The notes below the pieces were generated by a model, which searched no databases, had not been told where the DNA came from, and saw only the letters and a program-made list of their open reading frames with translations. Positions 39,640 to 51,835 of a stretch of DNA of 64,000 bases are shown here, piece after piece. Both the position numbers and the translations under genes were made by a program. Source of the DNA: Fomes fomentarius (lineage: Eukaryota > Basidiomycota > Agaricomycetes > Polyporales > Polyporaceae); contig JABYQN010000003.1 of the NCBI GenBank assembly GCA_022606135.1, positions 2,914,001-2,978,000 on the forward strand, read 5' to 3'. Position 1 is the stretch's first letter. Every line of letters starts with the position of its first letter.

Positions 39640-42300
39640 ATGCCAGACTCTACTGTCGACGTCCTCATCATAGGCGCGGGCCCTGCAGGGCTCATGGCCG
39701 CCAACGCACTTAACAATGCAGGCGTGAAGGTTCGGATCGTTGATAAGAGGTACGTGTAGGTGTCCCTCGAACCCGATTATACGACTCAAGCCACAACACA
39801 GAGCTGCGGGCATCGAGGCGGGGCAGGCAGACGGTATTCAACCCCGTACACATGAAATCCTCCAGGTTCGCCCCGAGCTCTGTCCCCCGTCTCCTGCAGA
39901 GTAACATTGAGATGTCCTCAGAGCTATGGCCTTTTCGAACGAGTGTTACGTGAAGGGCGAGAGATACACAGAAATGTCTGTCGCTCAGCATATCTTAATA
40001 AGTCTGTCGTGCGATATCTCTGACAAGCCTTGTCCAGGCGTTTTACAATCCGGGACCTACAGGTGGCATCGAAGTAAGTAACGAAACAGCTCGCGGTATC
40101 AGAACCACCCCTAAATGCGTTGCAGAGGGTAGACCGGATGGCGGCAATCTCCTCACCTACGGCGCGCTATCCCTTCACTGTGAGTTTTGCGCCCTACGAG
40201 TCTGTTCGTCCATTGATTAGACGGATATAGATGACCCGCCACCAAGGTGGCACCGAAGCGCTCTTCAGAGACGCCATGAAGCCGAAAGGTCTAGAAGTAG
40301 AACAGTCTACAGTCCCTACGGGTTTGGAACTCTCTAGCTCAGACCCATCGGATCTCAAGGATACGAGCGCCCATCTTGTGAAGGTACGCATGCCTGCATT
40401 GAGGTATAGATTCGACGACGGAGCCATTGTTCCAGGCCGTTCTACAGCACTTCGACGGCGCAGCGGCTGAACGTGAGGTTGTCCATGCCAAGTTCGTGCT
40501 GGGAGCAGATGGTCAGTGTCTTGGCTCGCGTCTTCTGAGACGTCGCTCACACTCGATTAGGTGCGCATTCTTGGGTGAGGAAGGCAATGGGGATCCAATT
40601 AGAGGGTGGCCAAACAGGTAACGTACGAGCTGTCGTAAGAATTTCGGACGCAACTCTAACTCTCTGCCAGAATACGTGTGGGGCGTCGTGGACTTCGTTC
40701 CGGAGACTGACTTTCCTGATATTCGCGCGCGAGCCGTCATTCACTCGACACACGGGAGCATTCTCGTTGTACCACGTGAAGGCGACCTGGTCCGCCTTTA
40801 CGTCCAAATATCCGATATCGACGTGGTCGACCGGCAAACGAACCGAGTCGATAAGGCCCAGGTTTCTCCGCAGATACTGATTGAGACCGCTGCGAAGATC
40901 CTGCAGCCTTATCACCTTAAGGCTGTAGGAGAAGTGCACTGGTGGACGGTGTACATCAGTACGTCTATCGCATGCTTCTATCGTCTCGCTTCTACATTCA
41001 CACGTTGTCCGTGGCGATAGTCGGGCAGAGAGTAGCAGAGCGGTTCTCGGTTGAGGACCGGATTCTCATCGCGGGGGACGCATGCCACACCCATTCCCCG
41101 AAAGCGGGTCGGTATCTCTTCAGTCCACTCCTTCCCACGCTTTCTGACGACACACAGGGCAAGGGATGAACGCTTCGATGGGAGACACGCACAATCTCGG
41201 TGAGTGTGGCATGTGCGCGTACCCGCCGATGTCTCACGCCTGGCCCCCCGTTTGTTGCAGCGTGGAAGCTCGCATACGTGTTGAAAGGATGGGCGAACAT
41301 GGCCCTTCTCCGCACTGTAGGTTACTCTCGCGCTGTCGCCCGAGCGGGCGGGTAGGCCGTCTGGCTCACGACGATCTCATTCAGTATGAGGACGAGCGGC
41401 GCAAGTTCGCACAGGACCTAATCGAATTCGACCGCAAGTGGGCCGCGCTCTTCTCAGGAAAGCCACGTACAAAGGACAATCAGGATGGGGTGACCCACGA
41501 AGCCACGCTCAAGTATGTCGCTTGCTCTATCCTGCTCTCAGCGCTGGCGGCGTCTTGACACATCTCCACAATGCTCCACTCCAAAGTGTGTTCAAGAAAT
41601 TCGGCGGCTTTACGAGTGGGATCGGTATTCGTTACGCGCCCTCGATCGTCGTCAACAACGCGCTTCAGGCCGCCGCGTCGAAACTCATCGTCGGCGAGCG
41701 CGTGATTCCACATGTATTCATTCACGCGGCGGACGCAAAGCCCGTGAACATCCACGATCTGCTCCCGGCGGACACGCGCTTCAAGATCCTGGTCTTCGTG
41801 GGAGACGTGAAGGCTGGAGCGGGCACCGCGCAGTTGCGCGACCTCGCGGGGCGTCTTGCGCGACCGGACAGCTTCTTGCGCAGATTCGCACATAGCGATC
41901 ACTCGCAGATCTTTGACGTCCTGACCTTCACCGCCGCGGAGAGGGACACCATAGACTACACCGGTGAGGGTTCCCTCTCTTGTTCACAATGGGTATCCGA
42001 CGGCTGACCTCCTATCTGTGGGATAGACGTACCCGAGATATTCCGGTCTCATTGGTCTAAGTACGCATTATACGGTTCATGCAAATATTCGTCGATTTAT
42101 TGACATCGCGCATTTGTAGGGTCCTTGTCGACGACGTCGATGTTCAAGGGCACATAGGAGGCGGAGGCTTCGCAACGTATGGAATCGACCCAAACGTCGG
42201 AGCAATAGTGGTGGTCCGCCCTGACAGCTACATCGGAACGGTCGCACCACCGGAGCGCGTAGAGCATGTGGATGAGTATTTCGCCGGATTCATGCTGTAG
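39640..42300 (+). CDS. FAD-dependent monooxygenase, phenol 2-monooxygenase type (copy 3)
   Basis: Third paralogue. ATG 39640 starts MPDSTVDVLIIGAGPAGLMA (exon 1, 39640-39749). The next exons are AAGIEAGQADGIQPRTHEIL, SYGLFERVLREGREI, AFYNPGPTGGIE, RHQGGTEALFRDAMK, the DG motif FVLGADG with AHSWVRK, WGVVDFVPETDFPDIRARA (about 40,680) and [15 protein letters not shown] (about 41,070). The dimerisation domain ([35 protein letters not shown]) ends with GGGGFATYGIDPNVGAIVVV and the TAG at 42298-42300. An in-frame ATG at 39562 also exists, but 39640 matches the starts of the other copies. Exon 3 uses a weak donor (GTCTGT). No lesion was seen. The DFPDIRARA and VGERVIPH wording suggests it is closer to copy 1 than to copy 2 in places. 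Confidence 0.87.
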
Positions 42301-42628
42301 TCCTAAGTATGGACCCAACATGTCGTCGTCAGTCGTGAGTGCTCCTTTGTTGCACAAGGTTCTGGCTTGCTGAATCTACGCTATGTTGCAGTTATAGAGC
42401 TTTGTGTCTGTTCCATCTTGTATCTTCGGCTTGAACGAGTATTCAACTTATTCTGAACCTCCGCGCGAGTGTCTGGCTTAAAAGGCGATATAGACCCCGT
42501 CACCTGGAAGGAAGATTACTACTGGCTGATATATGAGTTCTGCCACCACTGAGAGGCAAGTGAAACGTTGGGTTCAGAGACTGATTATATGAGACTATCT
42601 ATACTTGGGGTATCATACATAGTATGGC

Positions 42629-44342
42629 TCATGCGAATATTGCTTGCTCTGGAAGTTCCGACAACTCCAGCTCGACTGGTGGCACATCCGCGTCCGATGC
42701 AAACCACTCTCCCATCTCGATCGAGGTCGCCAAGGATCCGAGGACGCTTGTGAAGACGAGAGTTCCGGTGTCATCTAAAGGCTCGGAGTGCGGGTTGGCG
42801 TCGATCGCCTTCTGCTCGGCATATTGCAGGTGGATGAGGAATCGCGACACCAAGATCGCTGTCAGTCTACCTCATACCGGTCAGCAGTGTAGTGTGAGGT
42901 CAGTCGGTGCATAGAGAAAAAGACGCACGGCTCTGTGAATGCAGTCACGTAGCTGGTTCCCTGGAGCGGCGAACGTATCTGAGGATGCGATCAGTGCGAT
43001 GCCGAGAAGCGCACACCGACGAAAACGCACCGATAGGATGGACATTGCGAGGTGGAGCAAGTTCAGGACGAACAAGGACCTGTCGTTTCGTGTGGAAGTG
43101 AGCGCCATTGGCACAGGTACGATCTGTGATCGGCACTCACATGAAGTAAATAATGCCTTAAGGGCGGGATCTGTCAGTCGGGCCATGGAAGAGAACTGGT
43201 GATGGTTTGACAACTGACCATCATATAGAAGCACATATGCGAATGTCTTCCTCTTTGATCCTTGTCTGGCAAGCTTGAGCCAGGTCACTAAGATGACAAT
43301 GGCGTCGGCCGCGATCAAGCACGTCCTTGACGCATAAGTGACTCGAGCAATGGTGAGTCAGGATATGCCTGTACAGTCCGTCGGGACTCACACCTGATGA
43401 AGAGGTAGCATGTGAGCGAACGTGACAAGGGAAGGGTTGAGTCGCGCTGCATCACGTACTTATGCTCTATATCGATGGGAATATCAACCGTGGGGTTGCA
43501 GCCAAACGTAGGGTCGACTATTCCTTGAATATTGAACCGGAACATGGCCTGTACAGGACAAAAGTGCGGTACCACATGAGCACTGGCGACTGTAGGACGT
43601 GGAGCTTGGTACGCACTAGGTTGACTCCGATGGGGACACTAGAGAGAAGAAACACCAAAATAGAGACGATCCAACTACGGGTTAATCCGAACGTACGAAG
43701 GGCAGAGAACGCTACACGATAGCGTAAGCGTTATTCTAGTTCTCAGCGCGATGGTGTGGGTGGGTGTGTATGCTTACCTGCCCAAGGAAGATACTGCATG
43801 ATTGAAATGATCTTCGTTGACTTAACGACCGCGGTACAGCTTCCGGGTCAAAATTACAATTATCGCGTTGGCAATCAGTGGCAATCAGTTTTCCCATGTC
43901 ACTAGCGCATCATGCGACATACCTCTGGGAAGGACGATCAGCAAGCGACACGCTTCACGTAGTACATGGTAAGGCGTACCTGGTCTGGGAGCGACACCAC
44001 GAGGAATATTATAGAGTATACGGTGTAGAAAAGCACGAGATACTTGTTGAAGAGGAACAAGATACTTGCGCCAGTCGCCTTTCGTCGCCAGAATAGGGAG
44101 CCTTCTGCACCAATGGTGAGCAGACAGTCGTATATGAAGACCACTGACAAGGGCGGCATATGAGCTATTCCAATTCGTGTGTGAGGGTAGGACGGGTCGT
44201 ACTCACCCGAGGATGCAAGCTGGACGTAGCCCGTGGCATTACTGTATCAAGTTGGTCAACCCTGGGAAACTGCGGAAGTTTTGCCCAAGACGCACATCTC
44301 GCTGTACGCCTCAATGAAGGCGGACTCATCGGCTGAGGACAT
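42629..44342 (-). CDS. DUF6533-family membrane protein (third copy)
   Basis: ATG 44342 gives MSSADESAFIEAYSE. After an intron the frame continues as INATGYVQLASS, LSVVFIYDCLLTIGAEGSLF, WRRKATGASILFLFNKYLVL, AFSALRTFGLTRSWIVSILV, FLLSSVPIGVNLV, FNIQGIVDPTFGCNP, the late helix LIAADAIVILVTWLKLARQG with FAYVLLYDG, and the last exon with MVSRFLIHLQYAEQKAIDAN. A short acidic tail follows, ending EQAIFA and the stop at 42629. All exons are in order without stops. It is closely related to the damaged copy at 57.8-59.3 kb (both have ATGYV, LASS and SALR). Confidence 0.74.
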
Positions 44343-46629
44343 GGTGACTTGTGTGTGCTTGCTCCAGGAAGGATCTTCGTATGGCGTCGGTTATATGCGT
44401 CGACATTCTTCTGTAAGCTGTACATGATATACGCTTCTCGTGTCTGGCCGCTGGAAAGGATAGCAGCACGTCAGCTCAAAGTTGGCAGATGGAAGCAGAG
44501 ATAGGAAGAAAAAATAGATTAAGAAGGCACGCTCAATACGAAGGCTGTCACAAGAGCCATGGTGACGGAGACTATGCCGTTCCAAAGCGGCCCTTACCAC
44601 CTCAAATGAACCTGGGTCATTCTGCATGAGAATACGCGATGATAGCCTTTCAATGTGCATGTCAGGATATTAAGCGTTGGCGTACTGCATCATACCATTG
44701 TGCACTTACTCAAGTGCACAACTCAAGTGCACAACGCTCGCCCGACATGCACATCTGGTAGGTGTGGTCTTGCTGCGATCTGTTATTCATCGCGCATGCC
44801 GTCGTAATTGACACCAAGGACAGCCACGGTGGTACCGTTTCACTAAGACTCTCTCTACATATGGGTCTCTCGGAAGTCTCTTCGAGGATCTGCGACTTTA
44901 AAATAAACGGCGAAGCAGATTGTGATAAGCGCTGACGCTGTGGCTGCGAGAGAACGCAACCATCAGTTTCATATGTCATGCGTTTGAAAATAAGAGGCAT
45001 ATGCGGCAATAGTTAGCAGTACAGGGCGCTGGCTAGCGCAAGTGTGAATCCCCGGGAGAAGTGGACGCCGCTGTTACGACGTCGAAGCCGCACTGTCGTT
45101 CTTGAGCGTGCACTGGTTGTGGATTCCCCTTGAGATCGTTCTGATGCACTGTCAATCGCCGAGTCGCAACAATTACACGATGAAGATCCGTTAATGCCAA
45201 GACTTACCCTGAATCCGCCGATGACCTCAAGGTGCAGAGCGAAAGACGCACTAACTGTAACTGCCAGTGGTTATACATCAAGTCAAAGGGGAAGTAGGTA
45301 GACAGATGATAGATCCTCCACGATACCGAAAGGACAAAGTGCAGCCCTGAGCCCATCCGTCAGTGGACATGAGTAGGCGAATCGCATCAAGCGCACATAC
45401 CTGGAAGCCATGCCGACTGCGATTCTACTCGGGATGCATTTCTTCTGATTGGGCAGTTGCGAGCTATCCGTTAGGATACTAGGAATAGAATGTGTCGGAG
45501 ACCTGAACCTCGAGGCGTTCGTCACTTTCGTAGTCCACGCACGAGAAGGAAGCATTCGACTTCCTAGTGTCTTTGTCTCTCTTCAGCTCCTTCCACTCCA
45601 GTTCCAGTCTCACTAGTCGCACGAAGAGTAATTCCGCCACTACGCCTCGCCTGTCCCCCAGAAGAACGGATACGACGGAGTCGACTCACTAAGGTGGCAT
45701 CCTCTTGATCCATCCAATTTTCACTCTGTAGAAGCTCGCGCGGAGGAATTCGCTCACAAATATTTCGAGCTACTAGTAAAGTAGACAGCTATGTGAAGGC
45801 GCCGTGCACGTTTCTGTACGCCATTAGCGAGACAGCTACATATGATGTTGAGCAGAACAGAACGGGAGAGGAGAAGGGGATCAGGGAAGGCGGCCTGAGG
45901 CTGTCAGCCGAGACACCTTTTCGTCCACGTGGTGTTCCGGCCCGATACTCCGGAGCGTTGCTCTCCTCCAGTGACGGTTAGCAGCCTTTGCGACAAAGCC
46001 TCAATACGACCCTGCTACAAGTGAAACCCTACTGCGACAGCTTGACAACTAGCACGGCCAGTAACTGCGAACACTCTTTCTACATCATCATTTGATGTAA
46101 GCGGCTCGTTGGACCATCCTCGTTAATCAAGTTGGCATGGAATATCCAAGTACTACCCGCTCCCCAACATAGGCGTTCTATAGTGTTGACATACCATTCA
46201 CTGTGGGGCACGCGCATCGTGTAGCACAGTATGGACGGTTGTACTGACATCATTATATGGCGCCGGGCCTCGTTCCCGCTAGGTAGCGATATTTTCATCA
46301 TTGAAAGTGAGTCAGTCCTGCCAATCATTGCACCTGACAGTACTGGCTGCATCCCCCGGATTTCATCCTCGCTAACATACTGCTTATCCAGTGGTCCAAG
46401 ACACCGAGAAACACAAGATATCTTCAAGAAATTCTTTTATACATGTCATGAAATGTGACGGTAAACACTGGTATACTGTTCTGATGACGCATGGAGTAAC
46501 AATGACAGAATCCCACAAATATACTTCATGTCAGTCGGATCTTCAGCAATATCTGTGGTTTTTGTTTACGCTGAACTCCCTTCATCGGGCTAACACTACT
46601 CTCAGTCCTCCGTGAAATGGGTGACAGAG
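44343..46629. other. 2.3 kb without a recognised gene
   Basis: Only short frames are present. On the minus strand around 44,470-44,540 a hydrophobic run (FLIYFFFLSLLPSANFELT) could be one membrane helix, and 45,283-45,555 minus is open for 90 codons without motif. The DUF6533 landmarks (LIVAD helix, FLxDLQ) were looked for and not found, so a further copy is not supported. Confidence 0.4.
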
Positions 46630-48224
46630 CTATCTTCGTCGTCTGCTCGATCGTATATGGCAGTGGATCCGACGGAACCAATGACCCGCTGGAAGCTGGA
46701 AGACGATCGATTCTCCCCCCATGCTGAGTGAGTCGACATGAGCTGTCTTGCGGCGAATTGCTTGGAGGTCGATCATGAATCGCCACATCAGGATGGCAGT
46801 CAGACTAGATGGCTCCCTGTCAGACACTCGAGAGGATGGCGTTCAGCGATGCTGCTTACGGTTGGATTAGAGATATGGTGACTGATATTGGTAGATCACT
46901 GGATATCTATTCGCAGACTGACGTCAATATTGAGCATAGAGGATTTCGCATAAAGTGCGCTTGCCGGAATGACCGCGAATATCAGACGGAGGAGATTCAG
47001 TATGAGCAGACAGCTGTAGTTGAAATACAGTCAGAATCCTCTGTAAGCAAGCAATGTCGGCTGGGAGTCACATACGTGAAGTAGATAGTACCTGTGCAAC
47101 TATACATGAGATTGTGATGCCAAGCTATGATGGTGTATGCACCCACCGTCCCGCAGTAGGATGTAGACAAACGACTCTTCTTTATTCAGTACCTGACTTC
47201 TGGATAACGTTCCCCATGTGATTTCAATGAGGAGGATATCTGCGAGTATGAGGGAAGCCCTAGAGGAGATACCAACTGATATCTCTTTAGATTCAGTGCG
47301 TTGAATGCGACATCAAAGTACTAACATCTGTTTGCAAACTGCGTGTGAGCTTGAAAGTGAAGTATGGGAATTGGAAAAATATACATACGCATCTGCCATC
47401 GACGCGCTCATTGTATCATATTCTATACATAGGCCACTAGCGTCGTTTCCGGGGTAGATGGTGAACTTCACCCTGTCCACCTGGTAAAACTACAAGTCAG
47501 AATTATACGTAGACTTGACCGGCATCAACGTACAATATTTAGAGCAAGGGGTACGGTGTCGAGTAGGAAGATGAAGAGAGAAACCAGGAGATTCCTGGTC
47601 AATGCAAATGCATGCATTCCCGAGAAAGCTAGTGTGATGTCGGATCAGAACATATTGCGCAGTATGAGGCACACTCTCACCAGCCCATGGCACATATTGT
47701 ACGAATTGGAATGTGTAATAGAACTTCAAAAAGGCGTTGCAGCTAAGCAGATGTGCCATGGCGTGAGCCAAACATCGGAGATGTGGAGATATGATGATGT
47801 TCCCCTACCCTTGTGTGCTCTAAAGCTATAATATTAGTAAGAGGGCATGAACAAGAGACAGAGAACACACCAATCCTGTGGGAATGTCCATGTCTGCAAG
47901 GACATCGACGATGGTGAAGATCACGACCGTGTACCGGTTTAAGAAGAATAGAACATTGGCGCCAGTGTACTTCCCTCCCCAGAACATGTTGACCTCTTCA
48001 GGCAGCGTTGCGAGATAGTCGTGGAGGACAATGACTATGCATAGCTTCTTTAGGCCTTTTCCTATGACCTTGCAAAAGGTGAGACAGACCTTGTGATGCC
48101 ACTGTCCAATACTGCTCAGTGCTTTGCTTATCATTAGGGACCTTGCGCCGATTGTCCGTGAGGTGTTACAGACTTACATGCCAGTCGAGAGTGCGGAGAC
48201 TATATCCGGGGACGTCTCTGACAT
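46630..48224 (-). CDS. DUF6533-family membrane protein (fourth copy)
   Basis: ATG 48224 (MSETSPDIVSALSTG) splices to VIVLHDYLATLPEEVNMFW, GGKYTGANVLFFLNRYTVVI and FTIVDVLADMDIPT. Then come AFSGMHAFALTRNLLVSLFI with FLLDTVPLALNIV (about 47,560-47,640), the late helix SISRASLILADILLIEITWG (about 47,220-47,280) with FVYILLRDG, and the last exon LTAILMWRFMIDLQAIRRKT, whose tail ends IRSSRRRR and the stop at 46630. The C-terminal tail is short and basic rather than acidic. No internal stop is seen in the reconstructed frames, although the middle exons (46,840-47,100) are the least certain. Confidence 0.66.
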
Positions 48225-49985
48225 GTCTATGAAGCGGGGGAAAGGGGAGAGCTAATGCTGCGAGTGAGGAGGGATAGGGAGTCGTCTTCAACGACCCTGT
48301 TGGGATTGGGCCGTTGATAAACAGAGCAGGACTGTGGCGGCAATCCAGTCGGCTTGAGACCAACAAAACTACCTTTGACAGAGAAGATGATGAATCCAAT
48401 GATGCGCATCGCGCATGGCTGCGCGAGTACTTGCCGCATTCGGTAATCGTAGCGCGCGCCGACAAGTGCCATCGCATCTCTTCTTCTTACCACTACGACT
48501 CCCTGCTGACGACGCGTCCTGCCGCCGTCCTTCATACCTACCGATGAGCCGACGCAACACACGACCAGTTCGCGCCCTCGAAATGTCTCGAACAAGAGCC
48601 AACGGTCTCGCTGAAACAAGCTGGTCCCGCATGCGATGATGCGACAAACCTTCACAGTCGGTGACGACGATTGTCGAAACAACCGCTCGGCTACGGCCAT
48701 TCCGACCTACACACCGACGAGCATCAGCCCGAATGCTCGCCCGACGCCCCCTGCAGTCATCCGCTACCGCCCGCCCTTTGACCCTTTCCTGCCTCATCTT
48801 GCACACACACAGCCGTTTAGCTACATTACCATACCTGTAGATAGCTACTCCCTACTGTAGTTACGGTAGATTTTCTCTCGCTGCGAGAACTCGACGCATC
48901 ACAACTCGCTTGTCGTCGCCTACAACCCGCCGTACCCTTCACGCCCTGGCACCCTTCCCGCTCTTTCCGTCGCTATCCCTGGCGTCGGTCTCCTGTAGGT
49001 ATTTAAGCTGTGGTACTGTACACTCGAATGGAGGACAGTTTTTCCCCCGTATCCGACTCTCGACCTTCGTACTGCGCCTTTCGACTCTCGACTCTCGATT
49101 CTCGACTTCCGACTCTCGACTCCTCAGTGACCTTCTCATTCGACACTCGTCTATTCGACTCCCGGGACTGTCCCAGGCCTTCCGACGCTATCCTACATCA
49201 CTACTCCACACACCACTCCTCTCTCCATCTCACTCACTCGGCTCCCCTTGTGTCCGCACGACCGGACTCTCGCACCTTCTGACCTACTGCACACACCCGC
49301 ATTACAGGTCTATCACCAAGAAGATGCCTCCTCTGCTCCACGGACGTCCATGCGATTGTCTCGACCTCCTCAGGTTCTTCTTCTATACCAATGCGCGCTG
49401 GTCTGAACGACATCGAAAGAAGCACGCTCGTGGAAGCCGTGTTCCAGTGGGGTCCTACGGGATAGCGCCACTACCAGAATTTTGTGATGCCTCGCAGCAC
49501 CGACAGCCAAGATGGAACTGCACCGCCATATCAGGAGCAGATAGACACCGTATCAGAGTCTCCCCACCGCTTGAACTTAGTTTCTACAAGATAACAAAGA
49601 CCCATCTGCCAATGAAGCACGTATAATGGGCGGTATGACAGAAACAGATCGAAATATATCTTGTGTGTATCTTCATTCACTGCACCATATATATCTAGGG
49701 AATGTTCACCCACAACCAAAATGGTATGTTCAGTGCTGACATAAGTGTACTGAGTCGATGGCATTACAACCGCTCACTGCAGTGACAATACTGCACTCGC
49801 TAATCTCTACTAATTTACCGGCTATCCAGGTCCCCTAATGCATCTATGCCAGTGTCATGGCAGGTTGAATTGTCCGGCTCGATAGAGGAATGCAATGAAC
49901 CAAGGGAGAATACTGCAGAATTTAGTGAAAACTCAGATCCTGAATGAGCAGACTCAGTAGAGCTGATGTATCCTTACCGGTTTTC
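48225..49985. other. Intergenic with a CT-rich heptamer repeat and an unassigned ORF
   Basis: At about 49,053-49,122 variants of CTCGACT/CTCGATT/CTTCCGA are repeated about eight times, a pyrimidine-rich tract typical of fungal promoters. It is followed by an open frame from ATG 49324 to TAA 49626 (100 codons, MPPLLHGRPCDCLDLLRFFF) with no family match. About 49,953-49,997 is repeat sequence also found near 57.7 kb, the target site of the LINE. Confidence 0.4.
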
Positions 49986-49997
49986 AACCTTAATAGG
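49986..49997 (+). repeat. Probable LINE target-site duplication, left copy
   Basis: AACCTTAATAGG at 49986-49997 matches AACCTTGATAGG at 56534-56545 at 11 of 12 positions, directly flanking the 5' end and the poly(A) tail of the LINE. Confidence 0.55.
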
Positions 49998-50159
49998 GAA
50001 AACCCCTCTTGACTCGCTACCACCACCAGCAGGTTTTTTCCCACGCTAAAGCTCTACTAGGGGAGGGCTCTGCATGCGGTGACTCCTCTCTGGACGGTAT
50101 TCACGGTACACCCGACTTCAATTTCACTTACCTAAAGCACCTGGAGGGACCCTTTCACC

Positions 50160-51812
50160 ATGACCGATGGCCAGACGTCATTGACAGGCCAGGGAAAAAG
50201 AAGCACGGCGGCGGCGACTTCTTTAGGCGCCAGTGCCAGCTCACCGGCAAGCAGATCGGCAACACAGTTAAGACAGGCAAGAAAGCCTCCCACAACGCAG
50301 AAGACGCTCTTCAAGGACGCAGAAAAGCTCATCCCGGACCTCGACGCGGCGGTCGCTTTCCTGCGGCAGCGCCAACTCATCCCGCCAGGCGACGACTCGG
50401 TCTTGCCGGCGGCGCTCACGACCGGCCTACTGCATTTTGCCTTCGCCTCGCCGGCTCAGGATCTCGCTCGCAAGGGTCTCATTGCCTTCGCCCACGTAAG
50501 CAAGGCGGTTCTCGCTCGGCAGCTGCAAGATGTGTTGGTACCGAACATCGCGGAGCGGGTCGAGACCCAGATTCAGAACCGACTGGATCACCACACCACA
50601 CTAATGGAGGAGAAGCTGGAGAATGCTACAACCGCGTTGGACGAGGTCAAAAGGGATGCGGACCAGTGGGTTGAGAGGCTGGTCGCTACGTGCACGCGGA
50701 TGGAACAGGCGGAGGACAGGGTGCTAGGATTGCACAAGGATCTGCAGACGGCGGTGCAAACCCCAGGTACGTCGCAAGCGGCGCCCTCCTCACTGACTCT
50801 CGAGGCCGCTCCTGTGCGTACATGCAGGGCGGTCAATCTGGCAGATCTGTTGCAGCGCCAGCTCCTCGTACGCGGAGCGGCCCTCAAGGACCCGCAGGGG
50901 AACTCTCTCACCGACCGGGAGGCCCTGGAGCGAGCCTGACAGGCACTGGACCTTATGGAGAAGGACGGGCTCACACCGCCGGCGGGAAGCACAGTGGAAA
51001 CAGCTAAGGTACAGTCGCACGGTGATGCTGTATTCACGTTCTCCACTATAGCCGCCGCGCGCTGGATCGTACGCCCACATGTGGCGACGGCCTTCTCCCG
51101 CAAAATGGGGATGGAGGCCCGGATCGTGGAGCGCCTTTACAGGCTGGTGGTCGAGGGCGTACCGGTCGGCTTCGAGCCCCACAGCGCCGCGGGCCTCCGG
51201 GCATTAGAGGAGGTGAACAATATGGAGAAGGGCTTGCTCAGCCGCGCAGACTGGATCAAACCTCCGGAGAAGCGCCACCCTGGACAACGCACGGCCTTTT
51301 TGCTACTCACCGTCTCCGGCATCGAACAGGCGAACCGCGCGCTCAAGGGCCTCACCGTCATGGGGCGGCGCGCCTTGGTCCGGCGCGAGTTCATTGAACC
51401 CAAGCGCTGCGCGAAGTGCCAGAGCTATGACGGTCACTACGCCAGGGACTGCCCGTTAACGCATGACGTCTGCGCTACATGCACGGGCGACCACCCGTCA
51501 GCGCATTGCACAGTGAAGGATCTGGCCCTCTACAGATGTGCAGGCTGCGACACTCAAGGTCATGCAGCGTGGGACCGTAACTGTCCTACGCTGCGTTCCA
51601 AGGTGCGAGCTCATGCTGCTCGTCGCGCTGACAGTGATTTCAGGTTTTTTGTCACCAACAACCCGGAGACCTGGATCACCGAGGAGGAGGACTTGCTCCG
51701 TGCTCCTCCCCCGCCCACCGTATGGTCGCAAGTCCGCCAACGCTTCGTCGACGCCGATACACAGCAACAGGGCCCAGCGCAGGCCCGGCTCGACCGCTTC
51801 ATGAACGTGTGA
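50160..51812 (+). pseudogene. LINE ORF1: gag-like RNA-binding protein, one nonsense codon
   Basis: The frame opens at ATG 50160 and runs to TGA 51812 (550 codons), interrupted only by TGA at 50937-50939, where the sequence reads gcc TGA cag. Reading through gives helical, coiled-coil-like sequence in the first half (LENATTALDEVKRDADQWVE). The C-terminus has three zinc knuckles: CAKCQSYDGHYARDC, CATCTGDHPSAHC and CAGCDTQGHAAWDRNC. Such proteins coat the retrotransposon RNA. CGA to TGA at a CpG is the simplest origin of the stop. ORF2 starts 23 nt after the end. Confidence 0.85.
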
Positions 51813-51835
51813 CCACCTACTGATGCACGTCGTCC

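Noticed and set aside
44391..45555. A sixth DUF6533 gene between 44.3 and 46.6 kb
   Set aside because: There is one hydrophobic run only. The LIVAD helix, the RYL segment and the FLxDLQ landmark are absent.
48910..49626. 238-codon plus-strand ORF as one gene
   Set aside because: Its first half is the CT-rich heptamer tract with low-complexity Ser/Thr/Leu translation. Only the part from ATG 49324 is kept as a weak candidate.
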